From JBLHKE01 sp047619485 (GTDB lineage Bacteria; Verrucomicrobiota; Verrucomicrobiia; Verrucomicrobiales; DEV007), in contig JBLHKE010000545.1 in the NCBI GenBank assembly GCA_047619485.1, positions 1-5,514 on the forward strand: a stretch of DNA of 5,514 nt, given 5' to 3'. Below are positions 1-5,412 of the stretch, piece by piece (within the stretch, counting starts at the first letter, position 1; each line of letters begins with the position of its first letter). Both the position numbers and the translations under genes were made by a program. Below the pieces are notes generated by a model. It had not been told where the DNA came from and did no database searches. It was given only the letters and a program-made list of their open reading frames with translations.

Positions 1-1182
1 AAGACCGGTTGCAACTTCGAGCATGGAGATCTGTTCGCTGCGCACTGGCAGAAGTCCTATCCGATCCTTTTGCGTGAGGCAGGTTACACGACAGCCATCG
101 CTGGAAAAATTGGCTTCACGGTCACCGCGAATGCTGGCAAGAAAGGCAAGCTACCGAGCGCTGACTTCGACCGCTGGGGCGCTGGTCCCGGCCAGACCAA
201 GTATGCGACCAAGCAGAACGGTTCGATGGCCGCCTACGCGAAGGAATACCCGCACTCATCGCGGGCCTACGGGGCGTTCGGCAGCGACTTCATCCGCGAT
301 TCTGCCAAGGGCGAGAAACCGTTCTGCCTCTCCATCAGCTTCAAAGCCCCTCACAAGCCCGCGACCCCCGACCCGCTCGATGCGGCGATCTACAAAGGGA
401 AGACTTTCACCAAACCTTCCAACTACGGGCGCGAATACGGTGAGCATTTTTCCAAGCAGAGTAAACAAGGGCGCCAGTTCGAGCGTTTCCACTCGTGGAA
501 TTACAGCGATGACTACGACGGCGTGATGGCCACCTACCACCAGCAGATCTATGCGGTTGATGTGGCGGTCGGCATGATTCGTAAAGCGATCAAAGAGGCC
601 GGTGTCGAAAAGAACACGGTAATCATCTTCACGTCGGACAATGGATTCCTGTGCGGGTCCCACGGTTATGGATCGAAAGTGTTGCCCTATGAAGAGTCCG
701 CGCGTGCGCCATTGATGATGGTTGACCCACGCCACGCGAACAGCGGCAAGCAGCTGCGCAGCGATTCGCTCGCGGGCAACGTCGACATTGCCCCGACCAT
801 CTTGGCTCTTGCTGGGCTGCCGATCCCGGCAAATATGGATGGAAGCAGCCTGCTCCCTATCTACGCCAAGCCCGCTGCCGAGAACCACACCAGCCTGCCG
901 CTGATCAACGTGTGGGGGCCAAAGCCTTGCCATTCTCTCTCAGTCGTGACCAAAGACCTCAAATACATTTACTGGGCTCATCAAGGAAACGGATTTGAGC
1001 CGAGCGAAGAGCTTTACGACACCAAAAATGATCCCGGAGAGCTGACGAACGCGATCAAGACCCACCAGGACGCCGACGCGATGCGTGAGCTCTACGATCG
1101 CCACCTCGAGCGCTGGGAGAAACACGCGCTCCCATACCACAACTACCAGCCATTTTCTAAGATTTTCGCACGCAAGTCCTAG
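1..1182 (+). CDS. Sulfatase (arylsulfatase / alkaline-phosphatase fold), 5'-truncated by the window edge
   Basis: Hydrolyses sulfate esters, in this phylum mostly on algal or mucosal polysaccharides, and is usually exported. The frame is open from base 1, so the start, any signal peptide and the CxPSR/CxAxR cysteine matured to formylglycine lie outside the window. The 393 visible residues carry the rest of the S1 sulfatase pattern: GYTTAIAGK with the conserved Lys near residue 36, FKAPHKP with His118, TSDNG with metal-ligand-type Asp213 and Asn214, GSHG with His221, Lys226, then YEESARAPLMM. The end matches family C-termini: DIAPTILALAGLP, DGSSLLP, and ELYDTKNDPGE, where the protein's own Asp/Glu-rich turn precedes the last helices. 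An internal TTG at base 70 is not the start, because family-conserved sequence lies before it. It stops with TAG 40 bp before the ThuA-domain gene on the same strand. The substrate cannot be told from this part. Family assignment is secure. Confidence 0.93.
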   Translation, partial: KTGCNFEHGDLFAAHWQKSYPILLREAGYTTAIAGKIGFTVTANAGKKGKLPSADFDRWGAGPGQTKYATKQNGSMAAYAKEYPHSSRAYGAFGSDFIRDSAKGEKPFCLSISFKAPHKPATPDPLDAAIYKGKTFTKPSNYGREYGEHFSKQSKQGRQFERFHSWNYSDDYDGVMATYHQQIYAVDVAVGMIRKAIKEAGVEKNTVIIFTSDNGFLCGSHGYGSKVLPYEESARAPLMMVDPRHANSGKQLRSDSLAGNVDIAPTILALAGLPIPANMDGSSLLPIYAKPAAENHTSLPLINVWGPKPCHSLSVVTKDLKYIYWAHQGNGFEPSEELYDTKNDPGELTNAIKTHQDADAMRELYDRHLERWEKHALPYHNYQPFSKIFARKS

Positions 1183-1222
1183 GCTTGCAGCCGTCACGAA
1201 TCCCACCCATGATTTACAAACT

Positions 1223-2005
1223 ATGAAAATTTTCAAGCACTTCAAAACTCTCCTCCCCATCACCGCCGCGATCGCCGTCGCGGGCTTTGCCTTTGCCGAT
1301 CAAGGTGATGCCGACGCCAAGAAGAAGATCAAAGCTCTGCTAGTCACCGGCGAGGGCTACCACGACTACGAGGCACAGAAGAAGATCATCAGCGAGGGTG
1401 TCAGCGACGTCGACTGGACGATCATGCACCACAAGAATCCTGCCGAGTGCAAGGCGGATCTGAGCAAGGAAGGCTGGGCCGATGATTACGACGTCATTGT
1501 CTACAACATCTGCCATGCCAACGAGGGAGACACCAAGTTCATCGACAGCGTTGCTGCCGTGCACGAGGCCGGAAAACCAGCCGTGGCACTCCACTGCACG
1601 ATGCACTCGTTCCACTGGAAAGTGAAAGCCGAGAAGGGCAAGGATAACGAGAAGACCTGGGTCAAACTGCTCGGAGTCCGCTCCCGCAACCACGGACCGA
1701 AGGGCGCCATCACCGTCACGAAGGTGAAAGCCGATCACCCGATCGTCAAAGACCTTCCAGAAGGCTGGAAGACTCCAGAGGGTGAGCTCTACAACGTCCT
1801 CGAGGTGTTGCCGACCGCCACCGCGCTCGCGACCGGTCACAATGGCAATGACAAACAAGGCGACCAAGTTTGCATCTGGGTGAACAAGTATGGCAAAGGC
1901 AAAGTTTTCGGGACTACCATCGGCCACCACAACTCGACGATGAAGACCAAGGAATATCTCGATCTGCTATCCAACGGCATCAAGTGGGCGGTGGAGAAGG
2001 ACTAG
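1223..2005 (+). CDS. Exported ThuA-domain (trehalose-utilisation-like) protein
   Basis: A 260-residue protein with the class-I glutamine-amidotransferase-like fold of the ThuA family. ThuA-like proteins are linked to sugar use, but the biochemical activity of most is unknown. ATG 1223 is chosen because it gives a clean signal peptide: basic start MKIFKHFK, hydrophobic stretch to about residue 22, and cleavage after AFA (Ala25). The frame is open further upstream, but that would overlap the sulfatase and bury the signal peptide. Family features are the first strand IKALLVTGEGYHDY (36-49), DVIVYNICHANEG, VALHCTMHSFHW with His124, the DHPIVKDLPEGW segment, and KVFGTTIGHHNS (Gly234-His235) before a C-terminal helix ending in KWAVEKD. 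The single domain fills the mature protein, so no cytochrome or other fused domain is present. No good Shine-Dalgarno precedes the start. The 40-bp gap and absence of a terminator suggest co-transcription with the sulfatase. Specific function is not assigned. Confidence 0.9.
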   Translation: MKIFKHFKTLLPITAAIAVAGFAFADQGDADAKKKIKALLVTGEGYHDYEAQKKIISEGVSDVDWTIMHHKNPAECKADLSKEGWADDYDVIVYNICHANEGDTKFIDSVAAVHEAGKPAVALHCTMHSFHWKVKAEKGKDNEKTWVKLLGVRSRNHGPKGAITVTKVKADHPIVKDLPEGWKTPEGELYNVLEVLPTATALATGHNGNDKQGDQVCIWVNKYGKGKVFGTTIGHHNSTMKTKEYLDLLSNGIKWAVEKD

Positions 2006-2028
2006 TTTAGGAGTCGGCACGTTGACGC

Positions 2029-2123
2029 AACTTCGATTTAAAAATCGAAGCAGTGATCCGTAGAGCCGTTCGCGTAGATTCAAAACGGCTCAGCACGATG
2101 GCTTCGATTTTTAAATCGAAGTT
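2029..2123. repeat. Nested inverted repeat: perfect 23-bp arms, each arm itself palindromic, around an inner 8-bp stem
   Basis: The left arm 2029-2051 and right arm 2101-2123 are exact reverse complements over 23 bp. Each arm is also a palindrome: 9-bp halves cttcgattt and aaatcgaag separated by two bases (2031-2050 and 2102-2121), so the arms are also near-direct repeats that differ only at the two centre bases. Inside is a second stem, gagccgtt (2063-2070) with aacggctc (2084-2091), closing a 13-nt loop. The element can fold as one long cruciform or as separate hairpins. It may be a bidirectional terminator, a REP/BIME-like element or a MITE-like remnant. No target-site duplication is visible at its edges, and no long T run follows the stems. 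Confidence 0.85.
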
Positions 2124-2134
2124 ACATTGGGAGG

Positions 2135-2151
2135 GATGGCGTCCTGCCATC
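2135..2151. repeat. Small hairpin, 6-bp stem and 5-nt loop
   Basis: gatggc (2135-2140) and gccatc (2146-2151) pair perfectly around gtcct. A weaker stem, cggc/gccg (2187-2190 and 2196-2199) around agaaa, follows and is next to a C run (2204-2210). On the leftward transcript these lie just past the thioredoxin-like stop codon, so they could form part of its 3' end. There is no U tract of the kind expected for a simple intrinsic terminator, so the role is uncertain. Confidence 0.4.
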
Positions 2152-2212
2152 GAGAGAGGCAGACGCTCTCCTTCCGAGTGACTGTCCGGCAGAAAGCCGT
2201 AGTCCCCCCCTA

Positions 2213-3136
2213 CTACTGCTGCTCGAGCTGCTTTTTGATCTGCTTGACCATGTTGCCGGTCTCGCTGCCACCGTCGATTTTGATGATCTCGTCGGCCACC
2301 TTGATCGCATCTTCGAATTTCTCCGCAGAGGCGAAGCCGAACATTTTCAGCATCATCGCTTTCTGTTTCGGTTCGCCTTCAGGTTTATGTTTGGCTAGGA
2401 AGTCATCGATGTACTTCACTGCCTCGTCGGTCTTGTCAGCCTCCATCAGCTTGCCGAAGCCTGACTCTAGTTCGCCCATTGCTTGTTGGGTTTTCGCCTT
2501 TTTCACAAAACCGGTCTTGTCCTCTGGGTCGAGCTTGGCGATCTGGTCGATTGTTTCGCCATACAGACTAGGGACAGTTGCCTCAGGCACGGTTCCCAGC
2601 GCCTCAATCAACAGTTTGGCTTTCTCGGCGCCCTCCGCTTTTTCTGCTTTCGCAAAGGCATCGTCGCGCGTGGCCTTAAACTTCTTCTGCTCTTCGAGAA
2701 GCTTGCTCATCGATTCTGGATTCATCTCCTCCGGGAAGCCCGCCTCAGCATAGGGACGTCCCTTGGCATCGCACAACATGAGTGTCGGATAGGCCTGGAT
2801 AGCGAAGTCCTTGGCGAGTTTTGCATTCTGGGCTTTCAGCTCAGCGGGCAGTTGCTTGCCATTGGGGAAATCGACTTCGAGGAACACAAAATTCTTACCG
2901 GACGCTTCGATGAACTCTTTTTTAGAGAAGACACGCTTCTCAAGTTGAATGCAGCCGCCTCACCAGTCGGAGCCGGTGAAGTTCATGAAAATATCGAGGT
3001 CCTTTTCAGCCGCCTGCTTTTTTGCTGCCTCGAGGTCAGTGAGCCAACCCTCAGAGGTTGCGGACGCGGTTCCGGCGAACATTAAGGTCATGGCGGCCGT
3101 GGCAAGCCACTTGGTCGTGGAGATTTTTGTAGTCAT
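2213..3136 (-). CDS. Exported thioredoxin-fold selenoprotein (UxxC active site, in-frame TGA read as selenocysteine)
   Basis: Probably an envelope thiol-disulfide oxidoreductase. Reading through one TGA gives 307 residues in a single frame from ATG 3136 to TAG 2213. A signal peptide comes first: MTTKISTTK, a hydrophobic core to about 22, cleavage after ASA (Ala26). Then comes the thioredoxin domain: strand DLDIFMNFTGSDW, TGA as residue 59, then GGC with Cys62, strand FVFLEVDFP (83-91) and the cis-proline motif QAYPTLML (Pro117). The C-terminal half (about 140-307) is Lys/Glu/Ala-rich and helical, as in secreted thioredoxin-family proteins of Verrucomicrobia and Planctomycetes, whose motif is, from memory, typically GSDWCGWC. 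The TGA thus replaces the first, attacking cysteine. A SECIS-like hairpin lies downstream at 2925-2941. GGAGG at 3151-3155 is 14 nt from the ATG, unusually far. The GTG at 2887 would give a fragment lacking the active site and is not a real start. A nonsense mutation or base error is the alternative. Confidence 0.82.
2925..2941 (-). promoter_or_regulatory. Candidate bacterial SECIS hairpin
   Basis: In the leftward mRNA GAGAAG (2941-2936) pairs perfectly with CUUCUC (2930-2925) around the 5-nt loop CGUGU. The stem begins 18 nt after the UGA, and the loop's second base, G at 2934, has 25 nt between it and the UGA. As I recall it, the published bacterial SECIS model asks for a short stem, a small loop with G in its first two positions, and roughly 16-37 nt from the UGA, and all three hold here. 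Two further U-A pairs at the base are possible if one U (2924) bulges. The hairpin is within the coding region, as expected for SelB recognition in bacteria. Confidence 0.7.
2960..2962 (-). other. Recoded UGA codon, predicted selenocysteine (Sec59)
   Basis: On the minus strand the codons are GGC TCC GAC TGG TGA GGC GGC TGC, giving G-S-D-W-U-G-G-C. The TGA takes the position of the N-terminal Cys of the thioredoxin CxxC motif, the commonest site for Sec/Cys exchange in redox proteins. The frame stays open for 248 codons after it. TGA also ends the genes at 4780 and 5237, and TGG encodes Trp immediately before it, so a genome-wide TGA reassignment is not supported. Confidence 0.82.
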
Positions 3137-3292
3137 CCAACAAGCTAATTCCTCCCTAGCACTTGTCCAACCAAGGAATTTTCAGAATTCTTAGTGTTGC
3201 AATTCCATTGACATTTTGGCGAATTATTATAATTTCCATAGTTATAGTGATATAAATAGCCAAGGCCAAATCTATACTAAGTCAGCACCCGT
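3137..3292. promoter_or_regulatory. AT-rich divergent promoter region
   Basis: Separates the leftward selenoprotein gene from the rightward secreted-protein gene and is visibly more AT-rich than the surrounding coding DNA. Facing right, TTGACA (3208-3213) and TATAAT (3228-3233) are perfect hexamers but only 14 bp apart, short for a sigma-70 type promoter. Facing left, the overlapping sequence at 3226-3231 also reads TATAAT on the minus strand, without a good -35. Other -10-like hexamers are at 3251-3256 and 3273-3278. An inverted repeat, ggaatt (3175-3180) with aattcc (3201-3206), flanks the palindrome gaattc (3185-3190) just upstream of the TTGACA and could bind a regulator. Confidence 0.45.
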
Positions 3293-4780
3293 TTGACCAA
3301 AAACCGACAGAAAACACCGCTCAAAGCAAGAGTCTTCGCCATTTCGAGTAAAATCGGTAATGCGTTTCTATGCTTCGTTGTGTTCGAATGTTGCGCTTTT
3401 TCAGTGGTCGCTCAGGAAGCGGAGTTGCGGATCCCCAACCACCTCGAGTTCATTTCTCAATGGTTTCCACGTGCGGCGAACTCGGCGACTCACACCAAGG
3501 TCGCGCGTGCGACACGCTTGGCGACCATCGTGAGTAACTCGCCGTCTCAATTCAGAGCGACCAAACAGACACTCGCTCTGGTTCGAGAACATGTAGGGAT
3601 CGATCCTGCGCAGGTCGAGGAGTATACCTCGGCAACGATCACAGTTGGGGTTCCGGGCACGATTGTGTTTTTCACCCTAGTGGAGCAACTCAATCTCGAA
3701 GACCATTTCTCTACGGGTAAGTTCCCGCTCACTCCGGAAGTCCACCGCTTCCACAATCACCGCGTTTACCGCCTACCCGCCAAAGGCCGCCCCCTCGGAC
3801 TTTACACGGCTGAGGGAAAACACTTCGTCCTCGGTGACTGGGATGCTTTTAAGAACACGATGCGTGGCAATGCTGGTCGACTAAATGAGTTGGCCAAGAT
3901 CCTAGCCGGTCACGTCGCGCCACTCATCATTTGCTCGAACCCGCGCAGGGCCGGTAAGCGGTTTTCGAAAGACGACCCTTTTGGCACCGTGATCTCGATC
4001 GATTTCGAGGCAGACAAGCTCGCGTTCTTGATGCGCGAGGAACACCCGACGCCTGCGATCGCAAGTTCCCGGCACGCAGAGATTGAAACTGCGATGCCCG
4101 CGGCGTTTATCGAAGCCTACGGGATGGAGACGAAGAAGATGGTACAATACCGTTCGCTGGCCGACGGACGCCAAGTGACCTTCGCCGTCCAGTCGCCAAT
4201 CGTGGTGGCGTCACGCATGCTCGAATATATCCTCGGAGCCACCGAGGACACAGACGCTCGTGCGGAGGCGTTGGCTACAGCAGATCAGGCGATCAAAAAA
4301 TTCGAGGCGGCGCGCGCTGCCAAAGCGTCCCTTGGGGCATTGCAGTCGCCCGAGGCGATCGTCGATGCGCTCTGTGTAGGGATCGAGGCCGGTGGGGTGC
4401 GTTTCCAACTGCCATTCCTGACCGGTGTCGAACAGGCGCGGGTGGCTACCCAATTGCGATTCGGCTCGGGTAAACTTGTGCTTCGTCCCGAAGCTGAAGA
4501 CATTGTCAGAGGGCAATCGCTGGAGGAGAGAGAGATTCGACGTCAAGCCCAGCGCATCGCCGCACTGACGATGTCCGCCGCAGCTGCGGAATCCCCCGGA
4601 TTGAGAAAGCTGACAACTCCTGAAGAGATTGTCGCCGCCATCTGTTCGACCGGGTTCTTAGGTGGCGGGTCCTACAAGACCGAGTCGTTCAAAGTGGACC
4701 GGCTGTCAGAAGAAGATCGCGTGCGGGTGGCTGGATACCTGGCGCGGCATCACGGCTACTTGGTCTACAAGCCAGAGTGA
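3293..4780 (+). CDS. Exported protein of unknown function with duplicated C-terminal module
   Basis: 495 residues that I do not recognise. TTG 3293 is the only usual start codon between the in-frame TAA at 3278 and the hydrophobic stretch, so it is taken as the start; no strong Shine-Dalgarno is seen. The N-terminus looks like a signal peptide with a long basic part (residues 1-20), a hydrophobic stretch 21-40 and likely cleavage at VVA|QE (Ala40). Glu32 and Cys27, Cys33 and Cys34 inside the stretch are unusual. Residues 45-335 look like a mixed alpha/beta domain with VGVPGTIVFFTLVEQL, HRVYRLPAKGRPLGLYTAEG and FVLGDWDAFKNTM. No catalytic motif is evident. The C-terminal part holds a module twice (347-400 and 437-495), each with the pattern PE-x-IV, GG, RVA and LV-x-x-PE and each preceded by an Ala/Arg-rich helix. 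It is divergent from the selenoprotein gene and 70 bp before ridA. Coding status is secure; function is open. Confidence 0.85.
   Translation: MTKNRQKTPLKARVFAISSKIGNAFLCFVVFECCAFSVVAQEAELRIPNHLEFISQWFPRAANSATHTKVARATRLATIVSNSPSQFRATKQTLALVREHVGIDPAQVEEYTSATITVGVPGTIVFFTLVEQLNLEDHFSTGKFPLTPEVHRFHNHRVYRLPAKGRPLGLYTAEGKHFVLGDWDAFKNTMRGNAGRLNELAKILAGHVAPLIICSNPRRAGKRFSKDDPFGTVISIDFEADKLAFLMREEHPTPAIASSRHAEIETAMPAAFIEAYGMETKKMVQYRSLADGRQVTFAVQSPIVVASRMLEYILGATEDTDARAEALATADQAIKKFEAARAAKASLGALQSPEAIVDALCVGIEAGGVRFQLPFLTGVEQARVATQLRFGSGKLVLRPEAEDIVRGQSLEEREIRRQAQRIAALTMSAAAAESPGLRKLTTPEEIVAAICSTGFLGGGSYKTESFKVDRLSEEDRVRVAGYLARHHGYLVYKPE
4331..4777 (+). repeat. Two copies of a 54-59-residue protein module
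   Basis: Copy 1 is residues 347-400 (4331-4492) and copy 2 is residues 437-495 (4601-4777) of the secreted protein. Aligned landmarks are L-x-x-L-x-[ST]-PE-x-IV, an Ala-x-x-Cys helix, GG, a middle strand, RVA with a following Leu, and G-x-LV-x-[RK]-PE at the end. The preceding segments (about 322-346 and 410-436) are both Ala/Arg-rich and helical, so the repeat unit may be nearer 80 residues. Copies have diverged strongly in sequence, which points to an old duplication. Confidence 0.6.
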
Positions 4781-4801
4781 CATTTTTCTACCACGCTCGT
4801 A

Positions 4802-4830
4802 GGCGAAGACCGAACTTGACCCACTTCGCC
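4802..4830. repeat. 7-bp inverted repeat enclosing the ridA -35-like hexamer
   Basis: ggcgaag (4802-4808) and cttcgcc (4824-4830) are exact reverse complements around a 15-nt spacer that contains TTGACC (4816-4821). It may be an operator over the ridA promoter or a hairpin ending the upstream transcript. No T run follows on either strand, which favours the operator reading slightly. Confidence 0.4.
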
Positions 4831-4844
4831 AGTGCCTCGATGAT
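4816..4844 (+). promoter_or_regulatory. Possible ridA promoter giving a leaderless transcript
   Basis: TTGACC (4816-4821, five of six matches to the -35 consensus) and GATGAT (4839-4844, four of six to the -10) are 17 bp apart. Initiation 6-7 bp past the -10 would fall at or beside the ATG at 4851. No Shine-Dalgarno lies before that ATG, which is consistent with a leaderless mRNA. Both hexamers are imperfect, so chance is not excluded. Confidence 0.3.
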
Positions 4845-4850
4845 CGGCGC

Positions 4851-5237
4851 ATGAGACCAATTGCTACAGACAAAGCCCCAGCAGCCATCGGCCCGTATTC
4901 ACAGGCGATGCGTTCGGGCGACTACCTTTTCACCTCCGGCGTCATCCCGATCGATCCGTCTAACGGTGAAATCGTCGGCGACGAAATCGGCGCACAGGTG
5001 CACCAGGTGTTCAAGAATTTAAAAGCGGTCCTGGAGGCAGATACGATGGAACTCAAGAACATCGTTAAGACGACAGTTTTTCTGAAAGACCTTGGAGATT
5101 TTCAGGTGCTCAACGAGATCTACACGGAGTATTTTGGTGATCACAAGCCAGCTCGTTCGACCATTCAGGTCGCAAAGCTACCACTGGATTCGCTCGTGGA
5201 GATCGAGTGCGTGGCAGAGGTTGAACGAGCGTCCTGA
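4851..5237 (+). CDS. ridA: RidA family (YjgF/YER057c/UK114) reactive intermediate / imine deaminase
   Basis: Cytoplasmic trimeric enzyme that hydrolyses reactive enamine/imine intermediates, such as 2-aminoacrylate released by PLP enzymes, to keto acids and ammonia. The 128-residue length equals that of the Escherichia coli protein and the sequence is complete. Features in order: AAIGPYSQ (11-18, Tyr16), TSGVIPIDP (28-36), VKTTVFLKDLGDF, the Asn in FQVLNEIYTEYF, PARSTIQV with the substrate-carboxylate-binding Arg102 (Arg105 in E. coli), and VEIECVA with Glu117 (Glu120 in E. coli). Thr104 replaces the Cys107 of the E. coli protein, a common change, so activity is still expected. ATG 4851 fits family N-termini exactly. 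It follows the secreted-protein gene by 70 bp and probably has its own promoter. Ends in TGA, which shows that TGA is a normal stop in this genome. Confidence 0.95.
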   Translation: MRPIATDKAPAAIGPYSQAMRSGDYLFTSGVIPIDPSNGEIVGDEIGAQVHQVFKNLKAVLEADTMELKNIVKTTVFLKDLGDFQVLNEIYTEYFGDHKPARSTIQVAKLPLDSLVEIECVAEVERAS

Positions 5238-5256
5238 TTGGGCGGCCAGGCTCTTA

Positions 5257-5343
5257 ATGGGAAAACGAAAAACAACTGATCAATATCTACTAGTCTTTTT
5301 CGTCATCACCTGTGTTGGATTCGGCTCAAATAGCCCGCTATGA
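5257..5343 (+). CDS. Doubtful 28-residue hydrophobic peptide
   Basis: ATG 5257 opens 28 codons to TGA 5341-5343, with a basic start (MGKRK), a hydrophobic run LLVFFVITCVGFG and no other content. An AGG at 5248-5250 lies six bases before the ATG. The pattern suits a single-span membrane peptide or a bare signal peptide, perhaps a leftover of a decayed gene. There is no homology or conservation evidence, so this is a candidate only. The rest of 5238-5412 shows nothing recognisable. Confidence 0.22.
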   Translation: MGKRKTTDQYLLVFFVITCVGFGSNSPL

Positions 5344-5412
5344 TTGCCTTATCCGCCTTGGTGCTGGCCAAAAATCCTGCGCACCTATTAATCCTTTATT
5401 TTTCGCTTTCCC

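Larger units (their letters stand above)
2006..2212. other. Convergent intergenic region rich in inverted repeats
   Basis: Lies between the TAG stop of the rightward ThuA gene and the TAG stop of the leftward thioredoxin-like gene. No credible coding sequence is seen. It holds a nested inverted repeat (2029-2123) and at least two smaller hairpins (2135-2151 and 2187-2199). With two transcription units ending here, transcription termination from both sides is the likeliest role. A dispersed repeat is the alternative. Confidence 0.75.

Noticed and set aside
1085..1222. Upstream extension of the ThuA gene to 1085
   Set aside because: It would overlap the sulfatase by about 100 bases and put 46 non-homologous residues before a good signal peptide.
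256..1930. Long leftward open frames under the sulfatase and ThuA genes (256-933, 940-1263, 1340-1930)
   Set aside because: They are shadows of GC-biased codon use in clearly recognised genes and show no domain of their own.
2960..2962. In-frame TGA as a sign of a pseudogene or a changed genetic code
   Set aside because: No other stop or frameshift occurs in 307 codons, the TGA is at the catalytic Cys, and a hairpin follows at SECIS distance. TGA also terminates the genes at 4780 and 5237 while Trp is TGG, so a Trp- or Gly-reading code does not fit. A single-base error cannot be fully excluded.
2127..3194. Rightward open frames opposite the selenoprotein gene (2127-2753, 2483-3085, 2949-3194)
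   Set aside because: Their residues are low in recognisable motifs and they are antisense to a gene with signal peptide, thioredoxin motifs and family-like C-terminus.
5227..5253. Hairpin over the ridA stop codon (gag-cctg / cagg-ctc) as a terminator
   Set aside because: The stem has a three-base bulge, overlaps the coding end and is not followed by a T run.
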